Source: Prosopocoilus inquinatus (lineage: Eukaryota; Arthropoda; Insecta; Coleoptera; Lucanidae). From it: a stretch of DNA of 64,000 nt. Shown here piece after piece: positions 1 to 11,252 of the stretch. The notes under the pieces are model-generated. The model ran no database searches. It was given only the letters and a program-made list of their open reading frames with translations, and was not told the DNA's origin. The DNA is taken from NCBI GenBank assembly GCA_036172665.1, contig CM069878.1:22433501-22497500 (forward strand), written 5' to 3'. The translations under genes and the position numbers were made by a program. The stretch's first letter is position 1, and each line of letters opens with the position of its first letter.

Positions 1-499
1 TTATTAATGTTTGTTACTTGTATGCAGTCAGATTCACTGAAACGTGTCGTCACGTGTTTGTTAGGTAATTTTGTTTTGTCGCGTTAAACGGCAACATTGA
101 TACGTTCAAAATCATTTAATAACGCGCACTTTACAATATACACACACAGGGTTATTTATTGGTTCACCGTCAGGCTTTGCCATATGAAAGCCCATGTGAT
201 TGTAAGATAAAAAAAATTATTTCTTTATTTGTGTGCTCTACGAAGTAACTTAAATTAGGGAAGTCTCAAAATCGTTCCTGGTCGATTTTATGGCAGAGAA
301 ACAAATAGAAGGAGTACACTTTGACACTATCTGTAAGCCATTTTTTTAAAAATATGGAATCTTAACATTATATGGCCTGTATTATTACGAGCTTTTAGTT
401 TATATTTTTTAAAATAAAGTCAAATTTATTAAAAACGATTTTCATTACAATTACCTAACACGTAATAAAGATAATTTTTGCTTACCTTTAAACAGGCTC
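1..499. other. Non-coding stretch with a dispersed-repeat half copy
   Basis: No coding frame or RNA gene is supported. Positions about 215-300 resemble the repeats at 50,135-50,215 and 49,695-49,800: they share the words CTACGAAGTAACTTAAATTA and, further on, a TCGATTTTA block. A second block of that repeat may reappear at about 860-900, which would mean the LINE fragment at 503-838 split it. The rest is AT-rich and unrecognised. Confidence 0.4.
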
Positions 500-502
500 T
501 CC

Positions 503-838
503 ATGTCACAAAAATCTCCAAATTATATGGGTATCAAAGCGTTTAATGTGCTACCCGAAAGATTTAAGTTATTAAGTAGCGTCTCCACATTTAAAAGAGA
601 AAGCAAGTCATACCTTTTAGATAAGTGCCTATATACACTCGACGAATTTTTCTGTGATAATTAATGTTGTATTATATGTTCTGTTTATCATATTTGTTTA
701 AACTGAATGAATGAAAAATCGAGCACGCCGAAACTGTGCTCGAAAACTGGAAACTATGTGTACATTTTACATATGTAATTTTTTGACGATGTCGAAGTTT
801 CCTGTGAAACATAAGTCAATAAATGAATTGAATTGAAA
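503..838 (+). pseudogene. LINE (Jockey/CR1-like) reverse-transcriptase 3' end and tail
   Basis: A frame ending with TAA at 662-664 encodes the extreme C-terminus typical of insect non-LTR retrotransposon ORF2: a GIKAFNVLPE block, then a lysine-rich FKRESKSYLLDK segment, then the terminal LDEFFCDN. A 3' UTR of about 170 bp follows and ends in short AATGAATTGAATTGAA-type repeats, the usual LINE 3' terminus. Everything upstream (RT and endonuclease) is missing, so this is a dead-on-arrival 5'-truncated insertion. The clade is not certain. Confidence 0.7.
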
Positions 839-1224
839 TGACTATCGAGTGACTGTTTCGAGATGTTCAATTTTTTTCAACTTTTTTAAGTAGAACGTTG
901 TATTTTTTATCGGATTGTGTTCAGGAAGTCAATTTAATTATATTATTATATATATGATTTTTATGATTTAGTAAATAAATCTTGGTTCTCGCGATAAATT
1001 TCATGAGGTAGTTTAAATTAAAAAAGTTTAGACAACTAACTGGTAAACTATCATCATCTCGTTGCTAAAACAATGCGTTTGCACAGGTTTAAGTTATCAG
1101 GAAAGTGGAAGCGGGGGTATCGACTTGTGTCAGTAAATAGGATTGCTTTCTAGTCATTGGACTGGAATATTTACTAAAACAAGGTGCTGAAATTTAGTAC
1201 TAAAATAGGCATTGACGCGAATCT
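839..1224. other. Unassigned AT-rich spacer
   Basis: Between the LINE tail and the Copia 5' LTR I see no ORF or RNA. Positions about 860-900 weakly resemble the poly-T/TTCAACTTTTTT block of the 50.2-kb repeat. Confidence 0.3.
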
Positions 1225-1364
1225 TGTTAGAGATAGTCGTGCATAAAAAAACAACCGAGTCAAGACAAATATCTGAAGTGTAAAGTGTCGATAAATGAAG
1301 TGAGATGGAAGCAGAAATTCATTCCGTTCTTTTAACCACTATGTTGCTATACAGTTTACCAACA
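1225..1364 (+). repeat. Copia 5' LTR (degenerate)
   Basis: It starts TGTTAGAGATAGTCGTGCA, matching the 3' copy at 12,251 with a few substitutions, and ends ACCAACA. At about 140 bp it is slightly shorter than the 3' copy. No primer-binding site follows, because an internal deletion joins it to gag sequence. The end position is inferred from the terminal AACA. Confidence 0.6.
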
Positions 1365-1401
1365 AAATTTTAAAAATTTAGATGTGCAGTAGAATCGTTA
1401 T

Positions 1402-1989
1402 GATTTACCTAATCTGGAAGCTCTTCATATTAAAATTATAGAAGAAAATGAAGTCTGGAAGAATGGTACACAGGATTCATCGTCAAATGCATTGGCTATA
1501 AATAATAAGCGGGGATGGTTTGAACACAAGGAAAAGAAAAATGTGTCAGAAAATTTTAAATCAGAACAAGCGTTCAAATTTAAATGTCATAAGTGTAAGC
1601 AAGTAGGGCACAAAGCTATAGAATGCCGTACTAAAGTAAAAGGCGGAAATAATCACGCTAGAAATGCTTGCATGGACATAAATAATATGTCACATTTGAC
1701 GTCTAACAAGAACAGTCAGAAATGGTATCTTGACTGCGGAGCCTCATCATATTTGTGCAGTGAATTAGAAAATTTTTACGAAATTGCGGATACAAAACGG
1801 GGAACATTGAATTTAGCAAGTGATTCTTCGACTGAAACGACCGTTGAAGGAGTAGGAACGGTCAGAGCTGAGGTATTGGGTAAAAAAAGCAATATCTCAT
1901 TACTGAAAACTTTCTATGTTCCCAACTTGAGAATAAATTTGTTATCTGTTGGAAAAGTAACCGATCATAAAGTGATTTTTCGCGACTAA
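1402..1989 (+). pseudogene. Copia gag C-terminus, zinc knuckle and protease
   Basis: The open frame encodes the Copia gag tail (DLPNLEALHIKIIEE block), a CCHC zinc knuckle (CHKCKQVGHKAIEC) that would bind genomic RNA, and the aspartic protease start, WYLDCGASSYLCS, where Copia proteins usually have D-S-G-A. The Ser-to-Cys change next to the catalytic Asp is unusual. The frame is open upstream of the first ATG-like codon to a TAG near 1,390, so the true gag N-terminus is deleted rather than unannotated. It ends at TAA where inserted DNA begins. The protein continues in the integrase-side piece after 3,730. Confidence 0.8.
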
Positions 1990-2387
1990 CCGATTACGAG
2001 TGGTTAGGCGAAATAAGTGACCACTGCATTTTCGTGACTTACCGGTAACTGTTGATGTGACGTCACATATGTTACTGCGGTTACTATTTTCCTAACCCGG
2101 TCAGAGAGTTGTGTAACGTTGATGTCTCTCTCTTATTCCATGAGTTCTACACAGAATCGTGGTTCTGCGTGCTAACCTCAACTTGATTCAATCACAACTT
2201 TTTTTTCTAATAGTTAAATACACAATTCATTGTTGGATTGTTGTCAAATTTTGAAGTGCAATCGTCAGAAAGCCTGTAACCGTAACTGTTTCGTTTTGGC
2301 GAATCTTACTAACCGTGACGTATTCTCGTGACCGCAACGTCACTACTGCTAACTACGCTATTCCTAAAATAACTTATAGTTACGAAG
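1990..2387. other. Unidentified 398-bp insertion in Copia
   Basis: This sequence separates the Copia protease-region codons ending at 1,989 from those resuming at 3,730 and does not continue the Copia frame. It holds several imperfect palindromes (for example TGATGTGACGTCACA near 2,052 and TAACC...GGTTA near 1,988-2,006) and recurrent GTGAC/GTTAC words. It could be a decayed MITE into which, or beside which, the Tc1-like element landed. No ORF. Confidence 0.35.
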
Positions 2388-3729
2388 TACCGTACCTTCA
2401 ATTGAATTCCTCATTAAAGTAAGCTGTGATTTTTTTATGAAGTTGGCGACACAATTCTAGAGAAAACAGTTGTCATTAACTGTCAGTACTGATCATAACA
2501 TCAAATAAAAACACAACATTAAAGTTTAAAGTAGATGGTCAAAGTGCTCTCCTTCAGCTTGAATACATAAGCGTACTCTGCGTTTCATGTTTGCAAACCC
2601 GTTTGCTAAGTGTTCGGGGGTTATGTTAGCACACACATCTGTAATGCCCGCACGAAGTTCTTCGATTGTGTGACGCGTAGTTCTAAAAACTGTGTTTTTC
2701 ATGTGCGGATAAATGAATTAATCCATAATTGTGAGATCCGGAGACCTTGCAGGAAAATTCACAATCCAATTATCGAAAAACTGCTGCAGGAATGTCATTG
2801 TTTGATGAGCTGTGTGGGCAGTAGCATTGTCTTGCTGAAAAAAAAACCTTCTGTTCACCATCATGTAGTTGATTAATGAAAGGTTCTAATAACTCATTTC
2901 GGTATCTTTCAGCAGTTACTGAGTCGTTAAAAAATATTGGTCCAATGATACGCCTTCTTGACACTGCTAGCCAAACACCAATTGTTAATGGATGTAATGG
3001 AGTTTCCACAAATTCATGGGGATTTTCTGCTCACCATATTCTCATATTCTGTTTATTTAAATACCCTGAGAGATAAAACCAGGCCTCATCGGAAAAGAAA
3101 CACTTGTCAAAAATGTCGTCGTTGTTTAAGTTATCAAGAAACCACTGACAATATTCTGTTCTTCTGTGAAAATCTACTGGCCTGAGTTCGTGGACTGCTT
3201 GAATCTTATATGGATAAAGCTTTAAGTCTTTTTTAAGAATAGTGTGTCATGTTCCCACTGATAGCTGAACTTTTTGTGAAAGTTTCGCAATAGATTTCTT
3301 GGGAGAGTGTTCCATTCGATCCCGAACATCTTCAATGCAGACTGCAGTCCTTGTTTTAGCTGCTCCGCTCCCTGTTTTGCGACCAAGTGATCCTGTTTCA
3401 CGAAATTTAAGAACACAAGCATGGATATGTTTAACTAGCTGTTCATAAGTAATAGCAAAATTAGGAAACTGCTGTCGAAACTTCTGTACACACTGATTAA
3501 TTGAATAAACTAACTGTCCTTTTTCTATTCTACCGGTTTAAAAATAACTTTCAACAATAAATATTTTCTGCTATAATTCTAACATTTTGAATTAATTGAA
3601 AATACAAAGTGTCAATTTGACATTTATCTAATTAAATAATTGAACAGCTATTAGTGCTGCAAATCTTAGGAGAAAAAAACAGTGAAATCATAGCCCACTT
3701 TAATGAGGAATTCAATTGAAGGCACGGTA
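2388..3729 (-). mobile_element. Tc1/mariner-superfamily transposon, copy 1 (broken)
   Basis: A 1.34-kb DNA transposon runs on the minus strand. It is bounded by inverted repeats containing CTTCAATTGAATTCCTCATT (left) and its complement (right), extending outward to TACCGTRCC, with TA at the borders. It is the same family as 46,103-47,450. The transposase frame is broken by several indels (one at the poly-T run near the second catalytic residue) and by a stop just after the third motif. Unlike the 46-kb copy it keeps the first (SDEAWF) and second (QQDNATAH) aspartates, and a PDLTIMD third motif. It is probably incapable of making a full transposase. Confidence 0.85.
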
Positions 3730-4769
3730 CATTTCAGGAAGAAAGAAGCCGTGATTGTAACCTCGAAAAAAGACGTAATTTTGGAAGTTGATAGAATTGG
3801 AGATTTGTACTATGTACGTGAATATGGAGAAAAAGCTCGTACAATTACAAATTACAAATGTATCTTATTTTGATTTGTGTCACAGACAATATTTCGTGGA
3901 ATCAAGTTCGATCGTCAAATTAAAGATTTTCATTACGAAGTATGCTTGAAAGGGAAAATGACAAGAAATCATTTCCTAAGAATTCTAACAGAAAAACAAA
4001 AATTTTTGATTTAATACTTAAAGATGTATGCGGTCCAATGAGAACAGAATCTATCGTAAGAACTAAATATTCATCGAATTTATAGATGATAGTTCAAAGA
4101 GGGTATTTTCAACGCTACAAAGGAATACATCGCTCTTGTAGAAAAGCAGAGTAATGGGAAAATAAAAACATTACAATCTGATAATGGTAAAGATACACCA
4201 GTCTAGAATTCATTGAATACCTGAAGAATCGCGGAATTGTAAGACGTTTGACTACCTAAAACTAGATTGCTTTCTGAAGTTTCCGTGAAACAGGTATTGT
4301 CATGTATCGAAACAGACGAATGATATGATGCAATTACAGCTGAAATAAAGTCAGTAAATCAGAAAATATCTGGATTTTGGTAAATCGTCCTGAACGATAT
4401 AAAATCGTAGGTAGCCGTATCGTTTTGCGAAACAATCTTAAGTCAAATGGGACACCAAACAGAAGAAAGGGGCATTTAGTAGTTCAAGGGTTCAGTTAAC
4501 AAATCGGAGTTCATTTTTTTGAAACATTTGTTTCAGTAGCTCGCATCAGTTCAATTAGACTCATGACATCTCTCGCTGCTCGATACTAAATAAAGATAGG
4601 ACAGTTTAATATTACAACTGCTTACCGAAATGGAGACCTGGAAGAAGAGGTGTTCATGGAACCACCAAAGAATTTTGAACAGATTTTAAAGAGAATAATA
4701 GAAGCATAAAACAATAATGCTAAGAGAAGTACAAGAAGGAAACAAAGTTTGTTTGTTAAAGAAATCACT
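3730..4769 (+). pseudogene. Copia integrase and RT N-terminal half (multiply broken)
   Basis: Translation in shifting frames gives recognisable Copia segments: the post-protease region (RKKEAVIVTSKKDVILEVD), part of the integrase core near 4,120-4,200 (ALVEKQSNGKIKTLQSDNG, with the second catalytic Asp), and the RT start near 4,470-4,700 (HLVVQGFS, FFETFVSVARISSIR, AYRNGDLEEEVFMEPPK). Numerous stops and frameshifts interrupt it. It is cut at 4,769 by the BEL insertion and resumes at 11,253. Confidence 0.75.
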
Positions 4770-4774
4770 GTATT

Positions 4775-5311
4775 TGTTTATTTGTAGCGTAATTAGGTCT
4801 AATTATATGTTGCGACCAAATTACTAAGTTCACCATCCACGATTTTTACTCCGTATAGATATAGTTTATAAGTTTATCGGTGAGAGTTATTTTGAAACAA
4901 AGACATTTATTTTACACAATTTATTAAACTACGTACACACTTAATAACAATTAGTAATAATAAATTATATAGAAATATCTTTGTCGGCAACCGGCGCGTG
5001 GTTGTGCAGTCCGCGACAGAAATCTAGGGACACTGCTGGTTCTGTGTTAAGTGATTATTTTATATTATTTCCGATGGAGCAAATCTGAGATACCTTTCTT
5101 AGAAGGTTTGACTTTGAAAATACTGTTCGTTCTAGCTCTACATTTACTTGAAATGTTACGTGATTCATGATTTTAGGTATACAAATTTAAATTAAAAACT
5201 TCTGAGTATTAAGCGGAGGTAAAATGAAACGGCATTTCTAAATTGCATTTGTAATATGTTTCATGCGAAAATATTAGTTTAAAAATAAAAAATGTGTTCA
5301 TGAATTGAACA
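4775..5311 (-). repeat. BEL 3' LTR
   Basis: It matches 10,711-11,247 over its whole length apart from two substitutions I can see (near 5,240 and 5,302). On the minus strand it begins TGTTCAATTC and ends AATAAACA, giving the canonical TG...CA ends. A purine-rich tract (CGGCGGGCAG read on the minus strand, next to 5,312) is a plausible polypurine tract. Confidence 0.92.
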
Positions 5312-5432
5312 TACTGCCCGCCGTGAAAGTGTAGTCTTTCAATTTAAATAAAATGTAAACAGATGCTTAAAATTCTAAAATAATTCTTAAGTATGCTTAA
5401 CATGCTATGTTAGGTAAATATGCTAATTTGAA

Positions 5433-5980
5433 TTAACTTATTGGCAATATACAAATTTTGGTTGTGGGTCTTTTTAAAAGTCCATTGATGGTTCTTAGCG
5501 TCACAGCTCTCACGATTCCGTCTTGTCCTGGATGCACTTCTTCAATTCGTCCCATAGACGAGGCGGTTGGAGGTGTGAAGCCTTCCTTGATAACTGCAAG
5601 TCGACCAATTTTGAGCTGTTGTTGCGGTTGAGATTTCCACTTGCTGCGTTGCTGAAGATTGTGGAGATATTCTTTGGACCAGCGGTTCCAAAAATGCTGC
5701 TTCATTTGCTCGATTCGTTGCCACTGTGACAGACTATTTGACTTTAAATTTACAATACTGGGTTCTGGTATAGCTGTGAGGGCGTCTCCAATTAGGAAAT
5801 GGCCAGGAGTAAGATAGGAAAGATCATTCGGATCATCAGATATTGGTGTAATAGGTCGGGAGTTAAGGACTGACTCTATTTGAATGAGCAAAGTTTGAAA
5901 TTGCTCGTATGTTAGCGCTGCCTTTCCTGCTATTCGTCTTAAATGATATTTTATAGATTTGACGGCAGCTTCCCACCGAA
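5433..5980 (-). pseudogene. BEL integrase C-terminal region
   Basis: The open frame continues upstream of the internal Met (5,891) to the small deletion near 5,975. It encodes the BEL integrase C-terminal domain often annotated as DUF5641: NSRPITPISDDPNDLSYLTP, then GHFLIGDALTAIPEP, then a basic linker and GRIEEVHPGQDGIVRAVTLR. This module follows the catalytic core and contacts DNA. It is separated from the core at 5,951-6,835 by a frame-shifting deletion after the HFGG motif, which removes the segment leading to the catalytic Glu. Confidence 0.85.
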
Positions 5981-6835
5981 ATGAGGCGCTGTTGGTGGTA
6001 TGAAATGCCAGTTTATGTTAAGCTGCATCATAGCGTTACTTATTTTTTGTTGATTTTCTTCTAAAAACATTGCACGCAGTTCTGTTAGTTCTCTATTTGC
6101 GCCAACAAAATTTGTCCCATTGTCAGAGTGAAGATTTGATACGTGACCTCTACGAGATACAAATCGTTTAAGAGCGTTAATGAAGGCCTCGGTTGACATA
6201 TCACTAACGAGCTCTATGTGGATTGCCTTTGTGGCGAGACATACAAAAATTGCGGCGTAACATTTAACTGTCTTGCTGTTTCTTCTTTTGTGTTCGCGAA
6301 CATGAAACGGCCCACAAAAATCAACCCCGCTGTTATTAAACGGCCGGCAAGGTGTGATTCTCGCTGCAGGTAAATTTCCCATTAGATGTTCTTCCGGAAC
6401 TGGAGCAGCCTTGAAACACGTTACACATTTTCTTATCACCGATCGAATAGTGGTGCGTCCGCCTAATGGCCAGAATTTCAAACGAACGGAGGCTAAAGTT
6501 GCTTGTGTACCTGCGTGGAGTTGTCTTTTATGTTCATGCTGTATTATCAAATCAGTGACATGATGTTTACTCGGAAGGATAGCAGGATGCTTCTGAGTGT
6601 AATGTAAATACGCGTTTTTTAGACGGCTGCCTACTCGTATTATTTCTGAATCATCCAAGAACGGATTGAGACAAACTAAATTACTTTTCGAGTTAACGGT
6701 TCCGTTTTCTTTTAATTGTTGTAATTCGCGACCAAATGTTTCTCTTTGCACAAGTTTTAGAATTCGCTTTTGAGCCTCGACTAATTCTGCTGAAGTTATG
6801 TTGCCGTAATAAAGCTCTGATGTGATTGATTTCAT
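5951..6835 (-). pseudogene. BEL integrase zinc-binding and catalytic core
   Basis: A 294-codon frame holds the HHCC zinc module (H...H...CVTC) followed by the BEL signature around NLPAARITPCRPF, the first catalytic Asp in SGVDFCGPF and the second in LHSDNGTNFVGA. The frame terminates four residues after PHFGG, just before the region carrying the catalytic Glu, because of a short deletion. The enzyme would integrate the cDNA into host DNA; as it stands it lacks the third catalytic residue in frame. Confidence 0.88.
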
Positions 6836-6854
6836 CTTTGTGAAAACATTTGTT

Positions 6855-7619
6855 TTAAATCGTATGCAGTATGAAGTTATTCTCAGTAAACGTGTAAAAT
6901 CTGAGAATTTTTTTATAGAATTGTGACTGATCTGTGGTAACGATGTGTGACGTGATTGTTTTTCTTTCTTCTGGTAATTCTTCTGGTTCTGGAGTACAAC
7001 TGATCAATTTTTCCTCGATATTGCCTTCTAGCCATGAAGGTCCCTGCCACCACAAGGAAGAATTTTGTAATGCTTCTGGAGTGGATCCTCTGGAGATAAT
7101 ATCGGCTGGATTATCTGCGGAAGATACGTGATGCCACTGAGTTGTTTCAGTCAGCTCATGAATTTGACTGACTCGATTAGCGACGAATATTTTCCAGCGT
7201 CGCGTCTCTGATTTTATCCATGCTAGAGTTATAATAGATTCGGTCCAATAATGCACGGCATTTGTCTGTAAATTAATTGTTTCGAGTAGTTTATCCATCA
7301 ATTGCGCTAGAAGCAAAGCAGCGCTGAGTTCCAATTTCGGAATGGAAATATATTTTATTGGGGCCACTCTTGATTTTGAACATAGCAAATGTGACTCTCC
7401 CTTTCCATCTGAATTGATAATACGCACATATACGCATGCACCGTAAGCTTCTTGACTCGCATCTGCAAAGCCATGTATTTCTAAAGCTCGATATATGATT
7501 GATGATAGGACTTTTCTTGGAACTGATAGCGTTGTTAAATTTGTGATTTCTCTTTGATAGCGTACCCATTCTGAGTGTATATCCATTGGTAGAGATTCAT
7601 CCCAGTCAAGTTGTAGCTT
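6855..7619 (-). pseudogene. BEL RNase H region
   Basis: The frame includes the linker after RT, then RNase H motifs: GFADASQEAYGACVYVR (first Asp), KLELSAALLLAQL (Glu), and YWTESIITLAWI, where BEL proteins normally have Asp (WTDS). The Asp-to-Glu change may weaken catalysis. The SADNPADIISRG segment near the end is also typical of BEL. The frame is preceded by an in-frame TAG at 7,620-7,622 in the place of an expected Trp codon, and ends by frameshift near 6,855. Confidence 0.87.
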
Positions 7620-8470
7620 CTAGATTTTTTGAATTAAAATCTTTGCGTGGGTAATTATCGGTCCAACTAATCCTAGAGGATCGAAAATTTGGGCTACGAA
7701 AGATAAAATGCTTCTTTTAATTGCAGTTGTTGAATGAATGCCAGGTACATTAAACTGAAATTTGTCTTCAATAGGATTCCATTGCAATCCCAAGGTGTAG
7801 GTATAATTGTTTTTGTTGAGATCTTGAATTGTTTGATTTGCAGAAATGCTGTCGTCTTGAATAAGACCTGGTATATTTGAAGCCCATTTTCTTAAGTGAA
7901 ATCCTCCTCTCTGAAGAAGTGCTTTAACTTCACTTTGAATTTCTTTTGCTTCTGTTAGTGTATTGGCGCCAGTTAAAAGGTCATCAACGTAAAAATCGTT
8001 AATTAATATTTGACAGCCCTTAGGAAAATATTCTGCTTCATCTGCTGCAAGTTGATGGAGGCAACGGATCGCTAGGAATGATGCACATGCGGTACCATAT
8101 GTTACAGTATTTAATTGGTATGTTGTAATTTTCTCGGTAGGGTTTGATCTCCACAATATGCATTGAAGCTTTCTGTCGTCTTCGTCAACTAGAATTTGTC
8201 TATACATTTTCTCAATATCCGCGATTAAAACAATTTGATGTGTTCGAAATCTTGTTAAAATAGAAAACAAATCCTGCTGTATTGTAGGTCCTACCATTAG
8301 GGCGTCGTTTAGCGATATTCCGGAAGATGTTTTGCCGATCCGTCGAAGACTACGCGAAGCTTGGTCGTGGAAGTATTGGTTTTCTGTACGCAGTGATGTG
8401 GAAGGAAGTAGCGTGTTGGCAAAGTACTGAATAATTCTTTGGATTCAACAATTGGGCTCATGTGACCTAA
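7620..8470 (-). pseudogene. BEL reverse transcriptase
   Basis: The frame is open from just after the TAA near 8,470 to the TAG at 7,620, longer than the part starting at the internal Met (8,297). Motifs in order: RYFLPHHCV, KLRVVFDGSAKTSSG, SLNDALMVGP, the first catalytic Asp in IADIEKMYRQI, and the active-site box FYVDDLLTG. These are standard Pao/BEL RT blocks. It would copy element RNA into DNA inside the Gag particle. Both boundaries are nonsense mutations, not frameshifts, so RT itself is in a single frame. Confidence 0.9.
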
Positions 8471-9769
8471 TTACAAATATTCTGTTAGAAAACGTGAATA
8501 TTCTTCTTTGATTTCGGATTGCTTATTAAGTCGTTTTTCTAAACTGTAGAAACGTTTAAAGGCCTGAGCACTGGATTCCCCAAGTTGAAGAAATTTTTCA
8601 TTCTTCGGTAATTTGACGATGTATCGCCCTTCTTCGTTCCTCCTAACTGTTTTGGAAAAATAGTTTTCACATTTTTGTTCATTTGGAGTGAATTTAACTG
8701 TATGAGGAATTTCTTCGAGGTGCCAAAAGCGTGCCACATTTGCATTCAGTGTTTCCATCGAGAAATTGCAAAAGGTTTTATTTGTTTCTTGATTTAAGGC
8801 AATTCGTCCCGACACAATCCAGCCTAAATGCGTTTTTTGGAAATAAGGTTGTTGCTGAGCAAGTTTTATTCTTCCTACGCATAATAGTTTCCAAAATAGA
8901 TCAGCTCCGATAAGCATGTCAATTAAGCTTGAGATATTGAAACTAGGGTCAGCTAATCTAATATTCTTCGGAATGGAAATTTCATCGCGTTTAATCGATA
9001 TTAACGGCAATTTTTCTGTGATTTTATCTACGACCAAACACTGAATTATTGTTTCAAATTTATTATGCATAGATCGTAGTTTTACGTTGACTGAATTTTT
9101 GATAAATGTTTTGGATTGATTGACTCCTACAACTGGAACATTGAATGGTTCTTGATGCAATTTTAATGTTTCAGCTAAACTTCTTGTTATGAAGTTAGAT
9201 TGAGATCCTGAGTCTAACAAAACTCGACATGACAGTTGTTTGCCCTTTTTATCGAGTACGTAAACTAAGGCAGTTGATAAAAGAATTTGTGATGGAGTCT
9301 GATAGCAATGATTATTGACGGTTGGCGCAATTGTTTCTGCGGATGATTGTTGCTCGTTATGCGATCTCTGAGTGTGCACTAATGAATTGTGTTTCTTGTT
9401 GCAATGTTTGCAGGACCCGGCCTTGCATTGATTAAATTGATGATTAGATCGCAAGCAATTGATGCATAATTTTTTGGATTTGACTTCCTTGAAACGTTGA
9501 TCAGGTGTCAGATTTAAAAAATTATTACATTGATAAATTTGATGTGTATTCCCACAAATAGGACAAGAACTGTTTGTTGTTACGTGTGCGATGCTTTTTG
9601 ATGATTTGTTTTGATTTGTGCTTGTGTTAATTGTTTGTGTTTTTCGTGTCATCGATTCTAACATTTGACATCGTTTACTTAAAAAATCTGTTAAATCTTT
9701 TAGACTCAGTATTGTTGATGGTGTTGGTAGGCTCTCTTCCCATTGTTTGTTTGTTTGTTGTGATGTCAA
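8471..9769 (-). pseudogene. BEL Gag zinc knuckles and protease
   Basis: The 432-codon frame carries two to three Cys/His clusters (CPICGNTHQIYQC, CINCLRSNHQFNQC, CKHCNKKH), then a retropepsin motif, CRVLLDSGSQSNFITRSLA, with the active-site D-S-G, then the BEL-specific DUF1758-like region and the connection to RT. It overlaps the upstream Gag frame by 95 bp in another frame, which reflects a single indel in what should be one polyprotein. It ends at a TAA nonsense codon. Confidence 0.88.
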
Positions 9770-10541
9770 GTTTACCTGTAATTAAGTACAGGAGTAGGTC
9801 ATCCCAGGTATCCGTCGGACGTCCGAGAGAGTGCAATGCTCGTGTGTGTTTTACAAGACCGTCTAATATTTGTCGTAAAATTACGTGATTTTCCTTTAAT
9901 GATGAAGGAAGTTCGAAAATTGATTTAATGTGTTGTTGTATAATGATTCTTTTGTTATCGAATCTGCTTTTTAGCATGTCCCAAGCTATTTGATAGTTTT
10001 CGCTTGAAATGATTAGTGAGTGTATTACTTCTGCCGCCTCCCCTTGCAACGATGACTTCAGGTAGTGGAATTTTTGTATTTCTGGTATGGTGTTGTTCGC
10101 GTGAATTATCGAATTAAAGGTGTCATAAAAAGGTAACCATTCCTCGTACAAACCGGAAAATGTTGGCAATTTAATAGTAGGTAATTTGACGCCGTTTTTT
10201 AATTGCAAATCTGTATTAACCTTCTCAACGGAAGTTGATGATGAATTTGTGTTTGTTAATAAATGATTAGCTTGTGTGATTAACGCGAAATAATTCTCTT
10301 CGACTAGCGTTCGATCAAGTTCATCTTGTTCCGCATCTTCCAAAAATTCTATTTCTAGTTGTATATCGTTGTATTCTTTAAACAATGTTTCTAGCTGTGA
10401 TAATCGTGAGCGAATATCAATCGGATCAACTTGAGTAACGCTATCGAAATGTGTTTTCATGCGTGTCATGCGTCCTTTCAAACTACTTCGTTGCGCCTTT
10501 AATTTCTTAAGAGAATCCACGTTTGCTTTCTCGTTGGTCAT
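9675..10541 (-). pseudogene. BEL Gag N-terminal part
   Basis: The ATG at 10,541 lies about 170 bp inside the 5' LTR, a usual distance. The first 100 residues are charged and coiled-coil-like. The LPTIKLPTFSGLYEEWLPFYD block and following helical region are the conserved DUF1759/BEL Gag domain that builds the particle. The last residues (after ...LLLYLITGKLD) are out of frame with the rest of the polyprotein, so the final 30 or so codons are spurious. Confidence 0.88.
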
Positions 10542-10690
10542 GTTTACGGGAAGTATGATATGTGTATGTTACAGGAAAAGGAAATAATTGGAGACTTACC
10601 CTGTTCCTTGAATTGAAGCTGATGTGTTGACTGCTTGTTATCTCGCCGCCGTTGCAAAATGATGTTCTTGTTGAATTTCGGAAATGCTGT

Positions 10691-10708
10691 ATCCGGCTCG
10701 AAGGACCA
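10691..10708 (-). other. BEL primer-binding site
   Basis: Two bases inside the 5' LTR, the minus strand reads TGGTCCTTCGAGCCGGAT, a sequence commonly found at this position in insect BEL elements. It would pair with a host tRNA 3' end to prime minus-strand DNA synthesis. The tRNA identity was not determined. Confidence 0.75.
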
Positions 10709-10710
10709 AA

Positions 10711-11247
10711 TGTTTATTTGTAGCGTAATTAGGTCTAATTATATGTTGCGACCAAATTACTAAGTTCACCATCCACGATTTTTACTCCGTATAGATATAG
10801 TTTATAAGTTTATCGGTGAGAGTTATTTTGAAACAAAGACATTTATTTTACACAATTTATTAAACTACGTACACACTTAATAACAATTAGTAATAATAAA
10901 TTATATAGAAATATCTTTGTCGGCAACCGGCGCGTGGTTGTGCAGTCCGCGACAGAAATCTAGGGACACTGCTGGTTCTGTGTTAAGTGATTATTTTATA
11001 TTATTTCCGATGGAGCAAATCTGAGATACCTTTCTTAGAAGGTTTGACTTTGAAAATACTGTTCGTTCTAGCTCTACATTTACTTGAAATGTTACGTGAT
11101 TCATGATTTTAGGTATACAAATTTAAATTAAAAACTTCTGAGTATTAAGCGGAGGTAAAATGAAACGGCATTTCTAAATTGCCTTTGTAATATGTTTCAT
11201 GCGAAAATATTAGTTTAAAAATAAAAAATGTGTTCATGTATTGAACA
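10711..11247 (-). repeat. BEL 5' LTR
   Basis: This is the 537-bp twin of 4,775-5,311, upstream of Gag on the minus strand, and should carry the element promoter. Its outer end abuts the GTATT duplication at 11,248-11,252. Confidence 0.92.
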
Positions 11248-11252
11248 GTATT

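Larger units (their letters stand above)
4775..11247 (-). mobile_element. BEL/Pao LTR retrotransposon, full length, minus strand
   Basis: A 6,473-bp element has two 537-bp LTRs and the 5-bp target duplication GTATT (4,770-4,774 and 11,248-11,252), inserted into the Copia RT region. The order on the minus strand is LTR, primer-binding site, Gag, zinc knuckles, protease, RT, RNase H, integrase, LTR, which is the Pao/BEL order. By eye I find only two mismatches between the LTRs, so insertion was recent. Even so, the polyprotein frame is broken in at least five places (two nonsense codons, two frameshifts and a small deletion). There is no env. Confidence 0.93.
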
